Shown in pieces: positions 1 to 8,585 of a DNA stretch of 31,578 nucleotides (position 1 is its first letter; each line of letters opens with the position of its first letter). The translations under genes and the position numbers were made by a program. Under the pieces are notes generated by a model, which was given only the letters and a program-made list of their open reading frames with translations, had not been told where the DNA came from and made no database searches. Source of the stretch: CAZOKO01 sp964580455 (GTDB lineage: Bacteria > Desulfobacterota > WTBG01); the NCBI GenBank assembly GCA_964580455.1, contig CAZOKO010000019.1:1-31578 (forward strand). The letters are read 5' to 3'.

Positions 1-52
1 TATAGCATACACACCCTGTATTGTCGATATTTTATTGAAACGTTATACTAGT

Positions 53-80
53 ATCAAGTAACCAGTATCCAGGATCGTTT
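53..80 (+). repeat. 28-bp dispersed direct repeat, copy 1
   Basis: A stretch containing CCAGTATCCAGGATC recurs at 16325-16352 with only two differences over 28 bp. Both copies lie between genes. It belongs to the short-word intergenic repeats seen elsewhere in this window. No function is evident. Confidence 0.7.
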
Positions 81-152
81 CAATTTCAACTTCGATCTTA
101 TCCTTTGAAAAAAAATATTTATATGCTATCACCCAGGAACAGGCAATAAACC

Positions 153-1145
153 ATGAAAATCTTTTCACCTTTAGATAAAGTTGAGGAAGTTGAACCTCTG
201 ATTGAAGCAGGGGCAAATGAGTTTTATTGCGGTTTGCTGGAAGAATCCTGGTATTCTCCTTATCCCGTGATATCCATTAATAGACGACCTGCCGGGAAAG
301 GACATTTCAGAAATTTCAAAACATTAGAGAAGGCTGCTGATATTTCCCATAGAAACAACGTTCCAGTCTTTTTTGCTTTAAATGAGCACTATTACACTAA
401 AAAACAGCTCCCTCTGGTAAAAGATTACATTCAAAAAGCAACCGATGCAGGAGTTGATGCATTCATTATCTCTGATTATGGACTATTGTCAATGCTGCCC
501 AAAATCCATGCTCAAACAAAAATACACATCAGTACCGGAGGAACCGTTTTTAACTGGAGAACGGCAAAGTTCTATCAGGAATTAGGCGCCTGTCGAATTA
601 CCTTTCCTCGTCATCTCACACTTAAAGAAGTGAAAGACATTAAAAAGCGAATCCCTCAACTGGAAACCACCATATTTGTTTTTAACTCTCGATGTATTAA
701 CATCGATGGCTTCTGTACATTTCAACATGGCCTCTCGGGAAAACAGACACCACTCCTCTACAAAAATGCCTGTATGCTGCCCTACGACATTTCTCGTATA
801 TCACTGAATCAGAATGAGAAGGTTGAAGATATAGTTAACTATTCACAAATGATAGCAAGCCAGCGTATCTGGGAGAAAGTACATCTGGATGATTTCCCCT
901 GCGCTGCCTGTGCTCTTTATGAACTTAATCAAATGAACCTTACAAGTTTAAAAATCGTGGGGAGGGGAAACACCACTGAACGAAAAATAAAAGACGTCAC
1001 CTTCTTTCAAACACTATTAAACTACCTTTACAATGAGCACCCCAAAATATCAGATTTCAGAAGTTATGCAAGGAAACTCTATCACAAAACCTACAGTCGT
1101 CCCTGCAGACCTTTCATGTGCCATTACCCTTCAGTAATGGAATAA
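153..1145 (+). CDS. U32 family peptidase-like protein (UbiU/UbiV/YhbU type)
   Basis: 330 aa. The N-terminus (KVEEVEPLIEAGANEFYCG) is the typical opening of the U32 TIM-barrel family. The cysteines C181 and C188 (a C-x6-C pair), C207 and C250/C253 match the four-cysteine arrangement that binds a 4Fe-4S cluster in UbiU/UbiV-type members. The known family includes collagenase-like peptidases and oxygen-independent hydroxylases of quinone, tRNA or rRNA substrates. Nothing here identifies the substrate. There is an additional C-terminal cysteine pair (RPCRPFMC). It stands alone, with long non-coding flanks, so its context gives no help. Family assignment is firm and function is open. Confidence 0.85.
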   Translation: MKIFSPLDKVEEVEPLIEAGANEFYCGLLEESWYSPYPVISINRRPAGKGHFRNFKTLEKAADISHRNNVPVFFALNEHYYTKKQLPLVKDYIQKATDAGVDAFIISDYGLLSMLPKIHAQTKIHISTGGTVFNWRTAKFYQELGACRITFPRHLTLKEVKDIKKRIPQLETTIFVFNSRCINIDGFCTFQHGLSGKQTPLLYKNACMLPYDISRISLNQNEKVEDIVNYSQMIASQRIWEKVHLDDFPCAACALYELNQMNLTSLKIVGRGNTTERKIKDVTFFQTLLNYLYNEHPKISDFRSYARKLYHKTYSRPCRPFMCHYPSVME

Positions 1146-1595
1146 CATCACACAAACGTCTAAACTAGCGTGAGTTTACAGGATAACTTTGAAAATAACG
1201 ATATCAGCCTTTATTTACAGGGGTATAATTGACATTGAGAGTGATGTCCTAACTTTGTTGGAATCGATCAAGATGGAGGGGAACTTTGTTTTTTACTGGT
1301 TGAGAATGATATATAAAGAATTATGGAAGTAGCTCAGCTTTAGAGATAGGGATGTAACGAGCAAGGAGCATTCTGATTTTGGATCTCGGATTTTGGATTG
1401 TGGATTTGCAAAAAATAAGGGCTCCCCACTTCCTTCTCACTTTGAAGGGAAGAAAACACAGAAGTTGATGAATAAAAATTGAATTTTATTTGATTAATGG
1501 TATTATGAAAAAGTTTTTAATCTTTTTGCAATGAATATTATAGGAAGGTACTCTTTAACGTCAGCACACCTATTCTTAAAGCGAATTAATCAAAA
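1146..1595. other. 450-bp intergenic region without a gene
   Basis: I see no credible ORF or RNA gene. Around 1375-1405 there is a run of degenerate words of the type GGATTTTGGATT, the same style of intergenic repeat as at 3301, 24715 and 25309. The last 100 bp before argS is A+T rich, but no convincing -35/-10 pair stands out. Confidence 0.6.
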
Positions 1596-3284
1596 ATGAA
1601 TATAAAAGAACCTATAAAACAACTGATCCACGATGCCCTTGAAAACTGTGCCCAATCAGGGTTATTCTCTAAACATCACTCGCCTAACTTTGTAATTGAG
1701 ACTCCTAAAATAAAGGAACATGGTGACTATGCAACAAATGTGGCAATGCTCCTCGCACCACAAGAAAAGAAGCCACCCCGGGAAATAGCCAAGCACATCA
1801 TTGAACACATTCCTCAAAATAGCGGCATAGTCGAGAAGCTCGAGGTAGCAGGTCCTGGATTCATCAACTTCTTTATTTCCAAAGCATGCTGGTTAGAAAC
1901 ATTCCGAGATATATCTCTTAAGGGTAGTGCTTATGGAAAATCCAAGCTTGGCAAAGGGACAAAAATTAATGTAGAATATGTAAGTGCTAATCCCACCGGC
2001 CCCCTCCATATAGGACACGGCAGAGGAGCTGCTGTAGGCAATGCTTTAGCCAGCATCTTGGAAGCAGTTGGATATGATGTCAGTCAGGAATACTATATCA
2101 ACGATACAGGTAACCAGATGGAACTACTTGGCAAATCTGTTTATACCCGCTACCTCCAGCTTTTGGGAAAAGAGGTTGCCTTCCCACCCGATTTTTATCA
2201 GGGTGAATACATAGAGGAGATAGCTCAACACATTTTATCTCAACATGGCGATCAATATGAAAACACTGGTGAATCAGAAACGCTTCCCTTTTTTGCTTCT
2301 TTTGCCATTGACTCTATTTTAACGGGAATCCAAAAGGATCTTGAGGATTTTGGTATCCATTTTGACACCTGGTTTAGCGAAAAGACACTGCACAAAGAAA
2401 AAACCGTTGATTGGGCAATAGAGAAATTAAAGCAAAAGGACTATACCTATCAAAACGAGGGGCACCTCTGGTTTAAAAGTACACTCTTTGACGATGACAA
2501 AGATCGAGTTGTCATAAGAAGTAACGGCGTGCCAACCTACTTTGCATCCGATTGTGCCTACCATCTTAACAAACTGGAGAGAGGGTTTGAGAAGATTATC
2601 AACATCTGGGGTGCTGATCATCATGGATATATTCCTCGCATAAAAGCTGTAATTGAAGCTTTTGGTAAAAATAGAGATGTTATCGAGGTGCTATTAGTAC
2701 AATTTGTAAATCTACTTAGAGACGGAACACCTGTTGCTATGTCCACCCGAAGTGGAACTTTTGTCACGTTAAGAGAAGTGATAGACGAAGTAGGCAAAGA
2801 TGCCGTCAAGTACAGCTTCCTTACCAGAAAGTCTGATGCCCATCTCGATTTTGATTTGGAAGTAGCTAAAAAACAAAGCGATGAAAATCCAGTTTACTAT
2901 GTTCAGTATGCTCATGCAAGAATCTGTAATATCATAAAATTTGCAGAAGAACAGGGGATACCCCTGCCTCAATCCAATGATGTTGATCTTAAACTGCTCA
3001 CTCTTCCAGAAGAAATGAATTTGATAAAACAGCTCTCATCCTATCCTGAACTGCTGGAAGGATGTGCGCTCAGTCTGGAACCTCATCGGATCACTATTTA
3101 TCTTAATGACCTGGTGAGCAACTTTCATAGATACTATCATCTAGGGAAGCTGGACGGTAAGAACAGGGTGGTAACCGAAGATGTTGAACTCAGCAAATCG
3201 CGTCTCTGGCTGGCAAACACCATAAGGATAGTCATAAAAAATGCCTTAACACTCTTAGGAGTGAGTGCACCAGAAAAAATGTGA
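1596..3284 (+). CDS. argS: Arginyl-tRNA synthetase
   Basis: 562 aa, the usual length for bacterial ArgRS. It charges tRNA-Arg with arginine in the cytoplasm. Visible domains in order are the N-terminal Add1 domain (about residues 1-110), the class I catalytic core with HIGH at 138-141 inside PTGPLHIGHGRG, the NxxGDxxNQ-like segment around YINDTGNQM, and a C-terminal anticodon-binding helical domain with the family sequence YAHARICNI. The KMSKS position reads AMSTRSG. A degenerate KMSKS loop is usual for ArgRS and not a defect. The ATG start lacks a strong Shine-Dalgarno sequence but agrees with the conserved N-terminus. It is an ordinary core gene. Confidence 0.97.
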   Translation: MNIKEPIKQLIHDALENCAQSGLFSKHHSPNFVIETPKIKEHGDYATNVAMLLAPQEKKPPREIAKHIIEHIPQNSGIVEKLEVAGPGFINFFISKACWLETFRDISLKGSAYGKSKLGKGTKINVEYVSANPTGPLHIGHGRGAAVGNALASILEAVGYDVSQEYYINDTGNQMELLGKSVYTRYLQLLGKEVAFPPDFYQGEYIEEIAQHILSQHGDQYENTGESETLPFFASFAIDSILTGIQKDLEDFGIHFDTWFSEKTLHKEKTVDWAIEKLKQKDYTYQNEGHLWFKSTLFDDDKDRVVIRSNGVPTYFASDCAYHLNKLERGFEKIINIWGADHHGYIPRIKAVIEAFGKNRDVIEVLLVQFVNLLRDGTPVAMSTRSGTFVTLREVIDEVGKDAVKYSFLTRKSDAHLDFDLEVAKKQSDENPVYYVQYAHARICNIIKFAEEQGIPLPQSNDVDLKLLTLPEEMNLIKQLSSYPELLEGCALSLEPHRITIYLNDLVSNFHRYYHLGKLDGKNRVVTEDVELSKSRLWLANTIRIVIKNALTLLGVSAPEKM

Positions 3285-3300
3285 TTAAAAAAATGGGTTC

Positions 3301-3376
3301 GAGGAATCAAGGACTCAAGGGTTCAAGTGAAATAATTAAGCACAAGCACTTGACCCCTAGAACCCTTGAATCCTGA
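3301..3376. repeat. Imperfect intergenic hairpin of degenerate words
   Basis: Left arm AGGAATCAAGGACTCAAGGG and the following TTCAAGTG pair with a right arm ending in AACCCTTGAATCCT, giving roughly 28-bp arms around an A+T-rich loop. It lies between argS and the SPOR gene. There is no U-tract after the hairpin, so a rho-independent terminator is less likely than an intergenic repeat of the same class as those at 24715 and 25309. Confidence 0.6.
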
Positions 3377-3403
3377 CAAATACATACAAATAAGGTGAAA
3401 AGA

Positions 3404-4039
3404 ATGAGTGGAACCAAAAAGTATGAGATACAATTCACTAAAAAACAGATTTTCTTTACAGTAACAGCACTGATTTCTTCCTTCCTTCTGGCGTTTGCTT
3501 CAGGTATTCTCATTGGCAATAAATTCCTCGGCAATAAAGATTCCTCACATTTCACCTCCCCTGCGCAGGATACCCTGGTCAAGCCCCCTTCTTCAGACAA
3601 TAAACCCCTTGAATCTTTAAAAAAGAGCCCCCCTGAAGAGGAAAAGAACATTACCAAATTTACCTTCTACGACACGTTACCAAAACAGACTGAACTCCTA
3701 CTTGCTAAAGAAAAGGATAAGTCAAAAGCAAAGAAGAAAAGGATATCTTCAACAAAAAGGAGCAGCAAAAAAGTTAAGCAGTTTGACAAGGACATTGTGA
3801 GAAAAGGATATACCATCCAGCTAGGTTCTTTTCAGCAAAAAGAAAAGGCCTACGCCCTGCAAAATAAACTTAAAAAGCATGGATACCTGGTTCACGTAAC
3901 TCCAAAAAAGATTGAGAATAGAGGAACCTGGTATCGGGTAAGGATGGGAAATTTCGACACACCGGAAGAAGCTCAAGAGTGGGTCTCTAAACTGGGCGCT
4001 CTATCTCCCCCGCCTTTCATCACCTCCGCAACAGATTAA
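3404..4039 (+). CDS. SPOR-domain membrane protein
   Basis: 211 aa from the ATG at 3404, chosen because AAGG lies about 8 nt upstream; an in-frame GTG at 3395 is possible. A short basic cytoplasmic N-terminus is followed by one transmembrane helix (about residues 15-37, FFTVTALISSFLLAFASGIL). A Lys/Ser-rich linker with KKKRISSTKRSSKK comes next. The C-terminal SPOR domain (about 135-205) carries YTIQLGSFQQKEKAYALQNK and WYRVRMGNF. SPOR domains bind glycan strands stripped of stem peptides at division septa, so this is probably an inner-membrane protein with a periplasmic peptidoglycan-binding tail, analogous to FtsN or DedD. Its role in division is inferred from the domain only. Confidence 0.88.
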   Translation: MSGTKKYEIQFTKKQIFFTVTALISSFLLAFASGILIGNKFLGNKDSSHFTSPAQDTLVKPPSSDNKPLESLKKSPPEEEKNITKFTFYDTLPKQTELLLAKEKDKSKAKKKRISSTKRSSKKVKQFDKDIVRKGYTIQLGSFQQKEKAYALQNKLKKHGYLVHVTPKKIENRGTWYRVRMGNFDTPEEAQEWVSKLGALSPPPFITSATD

Positions 4040-4300
4040 TCTTGTCTAACTCTGCCTCCGAAGGAAAATTATTATTAACCTGTCAAATTACTCTTGACAA
4101 TTGAGTCATTTATTAGGAAATTACAAATCAATTTCTCTGCTGCAACAAGGAAATTATAGAGCTGTTTTATAATAATATATATCAGACCATGGATTAACTG
4201 AGAAATAAAAGGGGGGTGACAGATGGAAATATTGTTTCAGTAGTTACACTAGGCAAGGGATTCCACTTATTTTATCGAACTCAAAATGGAGGGTATTATC

Positions 4301-5062
4301 ATGAAACAGTACAAAATATTTTTTGCTTCAATCTTAGCAACCGTATTATTTGCAACTCCATTCATATCCTCGTCTAACGCCGATAGCTTGCCAACCCACT
4401 CCCAACTTAAGGCATCTCTTAAAGCTGTTGTTGCAGAGGAAAATGGAGGATTCGGTTTTAACATGTGGGCAACCATAGTTGACCGGGATGGCGTTGTAAG
4501 AGCTCTGGTATTTTCAGGGAAAGACAGAGGAGATCAATGGCCCGGCAGCCGCGTTATTTCTGCACAAAAGGCAAACACGGCAAATGCTTTCAGTCTTCCA
4601 AAATTTGCACTATCAACTGCAAATCTTTTCTCAGCGGTTCAGCCAGGAGGCAGCCTGTTTGGTCTGCAATTTAGCAATCCTGTTGATACCAAAGTGGCAT
4701 ATCAAGGGTCATCCGAAGACATAGGCACCAAGAATGACCCCATGGTAGGCTATAAAATTGGGGGGGTGAACGTGTTCGGTGGCGGTTTGTCTTTATATGA
4801 CGCAGGGGGGAAACTGATTGGCGCCATCGGTGTGAGTGGTGATAGCTCTTGTGCAGACCACAACATCGCCTGGAAAGTACGTCACAAGCTCAATCTTGAC
4901 AATGTTCCAGCAGGGGTAAGTTCCACTAACGATGATAATATCGTTAATGATATTACTAGTGGAACGAGTTCAGGTGGCTGGGGACACCCAGAGTGTTCCC
5001 CCAAAGCTGTCAAAATAGGCAAGGAGCTTCCAAAAACACACCCAATCAGACCCAAGCAATAG
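4301..5062 (+). CDS. Exported GlcG/HbpS-type heme-binding-like protein
   Basis: 253 aa from the ATG at 4301. The start is set by GGAGGG at 4288-4293; an upstream in-frame ATG at 4286 would overlap that ribosome-binding site. Residues 1-27 form a classical signal peptide (KK-poor but MKQYK followed by a hydrophobic stretch, then SSNADS). The mature part contains the GlcG/HbpS fold signatures: AVVAEENGGFGFNMWATIVDRDG near the front, SAQKANTANAFS in the middle and KIGGVNVFGGGLSLYD followed by LIGAIGVSGDSSCADHNIAW near the end. HbpS-type proteins are secreted octamers that can bind heme. Whether this one does is unknown. An inverted repeat TGTCAA-N7-TTGACA lies upstream at 4081-4099. Confidence 0.82.
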   Translation: MKQYKIFFASILATVLFATPFISSSNADSLPTHSQLKASLKAVVAEENGGFGFNMWATIVDRDGVVRALVFSGKDRGDQWPGSRVISAQKANTANAFSLPKFALSTANLFSAVQPGGSLFGLQFSNPVDTKVAYQGSSEDIGTKNDPMVGYKIGGVNVFGGGLSLYDAGGKLIGAIGVSGDSSCADHNIAWKVRHKLNLDNVPAGVSSTNDDNIVNDITSGTSSGGWGHPECSPKAVKIGKELPKTHPIRPKQ

Positions 5063-5080
5063 ACAAAAAAAGATGAAGCT

Positions 5081-5953
5081 ATGGAATGTTTTTCTATAGA
5101 AGGTAACCGGCAGTGGCTGGATGGGGGTGCCATGTTTGGAAATGCACCCAAGTCACTTTGGATACAATGGATAAAGAGCGATACACAAAATCGTATCCCT
5201 CTTGCCTGTCGTAGTCTGGTAGTCAAAAGTGAACACCTCATCATGCTCTTTGAAGCGGGTATTGGTTTCTATATGGAGCCGAAGTTATCTTCCCGATATG
5301 GAGTAGAAGGTGATACCGAGCTCTTGCTGAAAAACCTGAAAAAGGTGGGTATAGCTGAAGAAGATGTTAACTACGTTATCCTATCTCATCTTCACTTCGA
5401 TCATGCAGGCGGGATGATACCCGAATGGCCAGATATTAACAAAGCGGACTGGTCTCCTCATTTCCCCAATGCCACTTATCTTGTAGGCAAAACTCAATAT
5501 GAGCGGTCCTTATTCCCCCACCTGCGAGATCACGCTTCCTATGTCCCCACTCTGGCTGAAAAACTGAAGGAATCAGGTCGTTTGGTTCTACTGGATTCTG
5601 AGGAACCAGAACTGGAAGATTTAAAGAGTTGGGTCTCTTTTTTTTATACCAACGGCCATACCCCGGGAATGATGCACACTCTTATTAAGGGGAAAAGAGA
5701 AACCATCTTTTTCTGCAGTGACATGGTCCCAGGAACAGCATGGATTAACCTTCCTATAGTAATGGGGTATGACCGCTATCCGGAACAAACGATAAATGAA
5801 AAGAAGATAATCCTGGAACGGGCAGTAAAAGAACGATGGCTTCTTTTTTACACTCACGACCCCGATACTGTTGCTTCCCGTGTTAGAGTAAATAGTAAAG
5901 GGAAATATGAGGTGGATGAACCTCTTCTAAAAATGGAATCGTATCACATTTAA
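5081..5953 (+). CDS. Metallo-beta-lactamase-fold hydrolase (lactonase-like)
   Basis: 290 aa. The binuclear metal motif HLHFDHAGG is intact, with further metal ligands in NGHTPGMMHTL, in FFCSDMVPG (Asp) and in a final His (YTHDPD). The opening LDGGAMFGNAPKSLW is the hallmark of the MBL subfamily that includes N-acyl-homoserine lactonase-like and related hydrolases. It is probably a soluble zinc or iron hydrolase, with substrate not predictable. It lies 18 bp after the HbpS-like gene and may share its transcript. No strong Shine-Dalgarno sequence is present before ATG 5081. Confidence 0.88.
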   Translation: MECFSIEGNRQWLDGGAMFGNAPKSLWIQWIKSDTQNRIPLACRSLVVKSEHLIMLFEAGIGFYMEPKLSSRYGVEGDTELLLKNLKKVGIAEEDVNYVILSHLHFDHAGGMIPEWPDINKADWSPHFPNATYLVGKTQYERSLFPHLRDHASYVPTLAEKLKESGRLVLLDSEEPELEDLKSWVSFFYTNGHTPGMMHTLIKGKRETIFFCSDMVPGTAWINLPIVMGYDRYPEQTINEKKIILERAVKERWLLFYTHDPDTVASRVRVNSKGKYEVDEPLLKMESYHI

Positions 5954-6167
5954 CCTCACTATCTATTTACTGATAAAAAATGACAAGGTTTTCCTGATAT
6001 CTCACAAAAAGATTAATAAAATTCAATTAGTTATAATCCAGCATCTCCCTTTCTATTACCCCCCCTCCAAAGACAGAAATTCCTAAATTACTCTGCGCAC
6101 TCTGTGGTTAATAATAACAAAAATTTTTCTTGAAATTTCTGTGGATAAGAGGTAAAGATGAGGTGCT

Positions 6168-6491
6168 ATGGATAATAAATCAGCCATTATAATCTTCATC
6201 ACTGCATCTTCAGAGGAAGAGGCAAAGAAAGTTGCTACCGCACTGGTTAACGAAAAGCTGGTGGCGTGTGTGAACATTATACCCAAAATCCACTCAATCT
6301 ACTGGTGGGAAGGTAAGGTGTGCCAGGATGATGAAGTGATGCTTATATCCAAGAGTAAACAATCCCTTTTCCCCGCTATTATGGACCGTGTAAAATCACT
6401 GCACAGCTATAAGGTGCCTGAAATAATCTCATTTCCTATTTCAGAAGGCTTTCCTGAATACCTCAACTGGATAGAAGAAGTTACTAAATAA
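6168..6491 (+). CDS. cutA: Divalent-cation tolerance protein CutA
   Basis: 107 aa, the normal CutA length. The core ASSEEEAKKVATALVNEKLVACVN followed by YWWEGKVCQDDEVMLISKS and the C-terminal FPISEGFPEYLNWIEE are diagnostic. CutA is a small, very stable trimer linked to copper and other divalent-cation tolerance, with no settled enzymatic role. GAGG four nucleotides before ATG supports the start. It is 28 bp ahead of the next small gene, so the two are probably co-transcribed. Confidence 0.93.
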   Translation: MDNKSAIIIFITASSEEEAKKVATALVNEKLVACVNIIPKIHSIYWWEGKVCQDDEVMLISKSKQSLFPAIMDRVKSLHSYKVPEIISFPISEGFPEYLNWIEEVTK

Positions 6492-6519
6492 ACGCTTACT
6501 TCGAAAGGAGGTGTATGTT

Positions 6520-6777
6520 ATGCCTGAAGAAAAAGTAGGTAAAATCGTTAAGTTCTTTGCAAAACCCAGTGTGGCGGCAATAGAGGTGACCGATGGCACT
6601 CTTTCTGTAGGTGATAAGATAAAAATCAAAGGTCATACCACCGATTTTGAAGATACCATTGCATCCATGCAGGAAGAAAACAAGGCTATAGAAAAGGCAA
6701 CTCCCGGGCAGATGATCGGAGTCAAAGTGAAAGAACGCGTGAGAGAACATGATACAGTCTATAAAATCACTGACTAA
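6520..6777 (+). CDS. Small EF-Tu-domain-2-like beta-barrel protein
   Basis: 85 aa from ATG 6520. AAAGGAGG at 6504-6511 sits 8 nt upstream, which rules out the in-frame GTG at 6511. The protein KVGKIVKFFAKPSVAAIEVT, then GDKIKIKGH and ATPGQMIGVKVKERVREHDTVY, follows the pattern of the second (beta-barrel) domain of translational GTPases, without any GTPase domain. Stand-alone proteins of this kind are usually annotated 'translation elongation factor-like protein' and their function is unknown. It is co-directional with cutA. Confidence 0.8.
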   Translation: MPEEKVGKIVKFFAKPSVAAIEVTDGTLSVGDKIKIKGHTTDFEDTIASMQEENKAIEKATPGQMIGVKVKERVREHDTVYKITD

Positions 6778-6842
6778 ATCTTTAAAAATCTCCATCAATA
6801 TTCCAAAATCAAAATAGAAATTTGTTAAAACAAAAAAAAATC

Positions 6843-6871
6843 TTGACATAGCATAAAGTTAATGCTATTCA
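6843..6871 (+). promoter_or_regulatory. Sigma-70-type promoter of the acyl-CoA dehydrogenase gene
   Basis: TTGACA at 6843-6848 is separated by 17 nt from TATTCA at 6866-6871. An inverted repeat ATAGCAT-N7-ATGCTAT (6848-6854 and 6862-6868) overlays the spacer and could be a second operator. A transcript would begin near 6878, about 105 nt before the ATG. Confidence 0.65.
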
Positions 6872-6886
6872 CATACTTAGGAATAA

Positions 6887-6904
6887 TGAATGAATATTCA
6901 TTCA
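6887..6904. promoter_or_regulatory. Perfect 18-bp palindrome, FadR/TetR-type operator
   Basis: TGAATGAATATTCATTCA is a perfect palindrome just downstream of the predicted transcription start. It matches the TGAATGA-N4-TCATTCA form known for the Bacillus TetR-family fatty-acid regulator FadR (YsiA). A repressor bound here would block transcription of the acyl-CoA dehydrogenase until acyl-CoA ligand appears. No regulator gene is in the window. Confidence 0.7.
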
Positions 6905-6983
6905 CGTAAATATGTAGCATTATTAACCAATGTAACTATTGGAATATTAACAATTATTTTCATAAAAGGAAAGGAGAGGTATT

Positions 6984-8162
6984 ATGGCATTAGATTTTGA
7001 ATTGACCGATGAACAAAAAATGATCGTCGAAACAGTGAAGAAATTCAAGGAAAAGGAGTGTAGTAAAGAAAATATAAGAGAATGGGATAAAACAGAGACT
7101 TTTCCATCACATATCTGGAAAAAGCTCGGTGAAATTGGGCTCTTAGGTGCTGCATTCCCTGAAAAATACGGTGGAACAGGGGGAGGTATTATGGAAGAAA
7201 TGCTCATAACTGAGGAGTTATCCTATGGTTTTTCCGATTTGGGATTAACCTATCTCCTGGGAGTATGCTTTGGTGGTATCTCCATTTTGGAGCAGGGAAC
7301 TGAAGAACAAAAGGAAAAGTACCTTCCTCCCCTCATTAATGGTGATACTAACTTCTGTTTAAGCCTGACAGAGCCTGGCGGTGGTACTGACGTCCTGGGA
7401 GCACTGAAGTCACGAGCAAAAGAGGATGGTGATCATTTTATTTTAAACGGCGCCAAGATATTCACCACTGGAATCCATGTAGCCGACACCATTGTGGGTG
7501 TTTTCCGAACAGATGACGTCCCCGAAAAACCGGCCCGTGGGCTTACCATCTTTCTCATTGATAAAAACGCGCCGGGTGTTTCTTTTAATAAGATTGAAAA
7601 ACTGGGAAGCCATATCCTCAGTTCATGGGAAGTGGTGTATGAGGATGTAAAAGTACATAAGGATCAGATCCTGGGACAAAGAGGAAAAGGATGGTACCAG
7701 ATTGTAGGAACACTTAACAACGAGCGGATCGTTTGTGCAGCTATCACCCTCGGCCTTGCAAAGGCAGCACTTGATGACGCTGTTCAATATGCCAAAGAGA
7801 GGGAGGCCTTCGGCAAACCCATCGGACAGTTTCAGGCAATACAACATCCACTGGCTGACACAGCAATGGAACTCGAATTAGCAAAGCTTGTCACTTACAA
7901 AGCCGCTTGGATGCAGGCAAGAGATCCCCAAAATATGCAGACCGGTGTCATCTGCACCATGGCCAAGTATTGGGCATCTGAAGTTGCACAAAAGGCGACC
8001 GATCGAGGGATGAGAGTACTTGCCGGTTATGGCTTTACCGAAGAATATGATATGCAACGCTACTTCAGAAACTGCCGACAGCTCATCTTTGCACCTATAA
8101 CTAATGAAATGTCAAAAAATTTCCTTGGTCAGGTAATGCTCGGGCTGCCAAAATCTTACTAG
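6984..8162 (+). CDS. Acyl-CoA dehydrogenase
   Basis: 392 aa, the full length for the family. The FAD enzyme catalyses alpha,beta-dehydrogenation of an acyl-CoA. An all-alpha N-terminal domain leads to the FAD/substrate motif FCLSLTEPGGGTDV (about 124-136), a beta domain, then the C-terminal helical domain with YAKEREAFGKPIGQFQAIQ. The MCAD-type catalytic Glu near the C-terminus is absent (FAPITNEM in place of YEGTSEI). E247 in LNNERIV is at the alternative position used by isovaleryl-CoA and long-chain enzymes. The substrate is therefore not certain. The gene stands alone between its own promoter and a terminator, with a strong ribosome-binding site (AAAGGAGAGG). Confidence 0.93.
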   Translation: MALDFELTDEQKMIVETVKKFKEKECSKENIREWDKTETFPSHIWKKLGEIGLLGAAFPEKYGGTGGGIMEEMLITEELSYGFSDLGLTYLLGVCFGGISILEQGTEEQKEKYLPPLINGDTNFCLSLTEPGGGTDVLGALKSRAKEDGDHFILNGAKIFTTGIHVADTIVGVFRTDDVPEKPARGLTIFLIDKNAPGVSFNKIEKLGSHILSSWEVVYEDVKVHKDQILGQRGKGWYQIVGTLNNERIVCAAITLGLAKAALDDAVQYAKEREAFGKPIGQFQAIQHPLADTAMELELAKLVTYKAAWMQARDPQNMQTGVICTMAKYWASEVAQKATDRGMRVLAGYGFTEEYDMQRYFRNCRQLIFAPITNEMSKNFLGQVMLGLPKSY

Positions 8163-8198
8163 CAGGTCGAATCAAGAAGGTAAGCGGCCATAATCCAA

Positions 8199-8247
8199 GG
8201 ATAAGGCAGCATTATGGTTCCCTCCCTAATGCTGCCTCTTATTATCC
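8199..8247 (+). terminator. Terminator-like hairpin after the acyl-CoA dehydrogenase gene
   Basis: GGCAGCATTA (8205-8214) pairs perfectly with TAATGCTGCC (8227-8236). The pairing is extended outward by GGATAA and TTATCC, and TCTTATTAT follows the core hairpin. It sits 37 bp after the stop codon. Confidence 0.65.
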
Positions 8248-8259
8248 CAGATTTTGCAG

Positions 8260-8500
8260 TAGGTATCGTAGCGAGGCGTAGAAAACCGTAGCGAAACGTG
8301 CAGTTGGAGCGATTTTAAGACGAAGGCATATCCATAGATATATTGAGGAATAAAATCGTGAAACAAGCGGTACAGCAAGGATTTGAAAGCACTAACGTGC
8401 TTTCCGGAAGATTAATTTGATATAATATACATGACTTTCGGCTGCGCCTTAAAGTCATGAGCCGGGCAAGCCGTAGTAGATGACTACTGCGAATTCTGGG
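8260..8500. other. Hairpin-rich leader upstream of the hydrogenase operon
   Basis: Four foldable elements follow one another. A long imperfect stem covers 8301-8376 (GGAGCGATTTTA against TAAAATCGTG, apex ATATCCATAGATAT). GAAAGCAC/GTGCTTTC covers 8385-8404. CATGACTTT/AAAGTCATG covers 8430-8459. GTAGT/ACTAC lies near 8473-8487. An extended -10 motif TGATATAAT (8418-8426) lies between the second and third, so the last two hairpins could be in the 5' leader of the operon. I cannot match it to a named riboswitch. The first stem may be an intergenic repeat. Confidence 0.45.
8418..8426 (+). promoter_or_regulatory. Candidate extended -10 promoter for the hydrogenase-like operon
   Basis: TGATATAAT carries the TGn extension and a perfect TATAAT. 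No good -35 hexamer is visible 17 nt upstream, which is tolerable for an extended -10 promoter. It would give a leader of about 155 nt containing two hairpins. Confidence 0.35.
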
Positions 8501-8585
8501 ATTAATATCTCTCGTAATTTCTACAGCTTATTGAAGAACTTAACTTAAGCTTCGCTTAGCTAACCTCCCATTTGGTGATGTAAAT

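Noticed and set aside
2700..2760. Damaged KMSKS motif in ArgRS
   Set aside because: Degenerate KMSKS is normal for this synthetase, so it was not counted as a defect.
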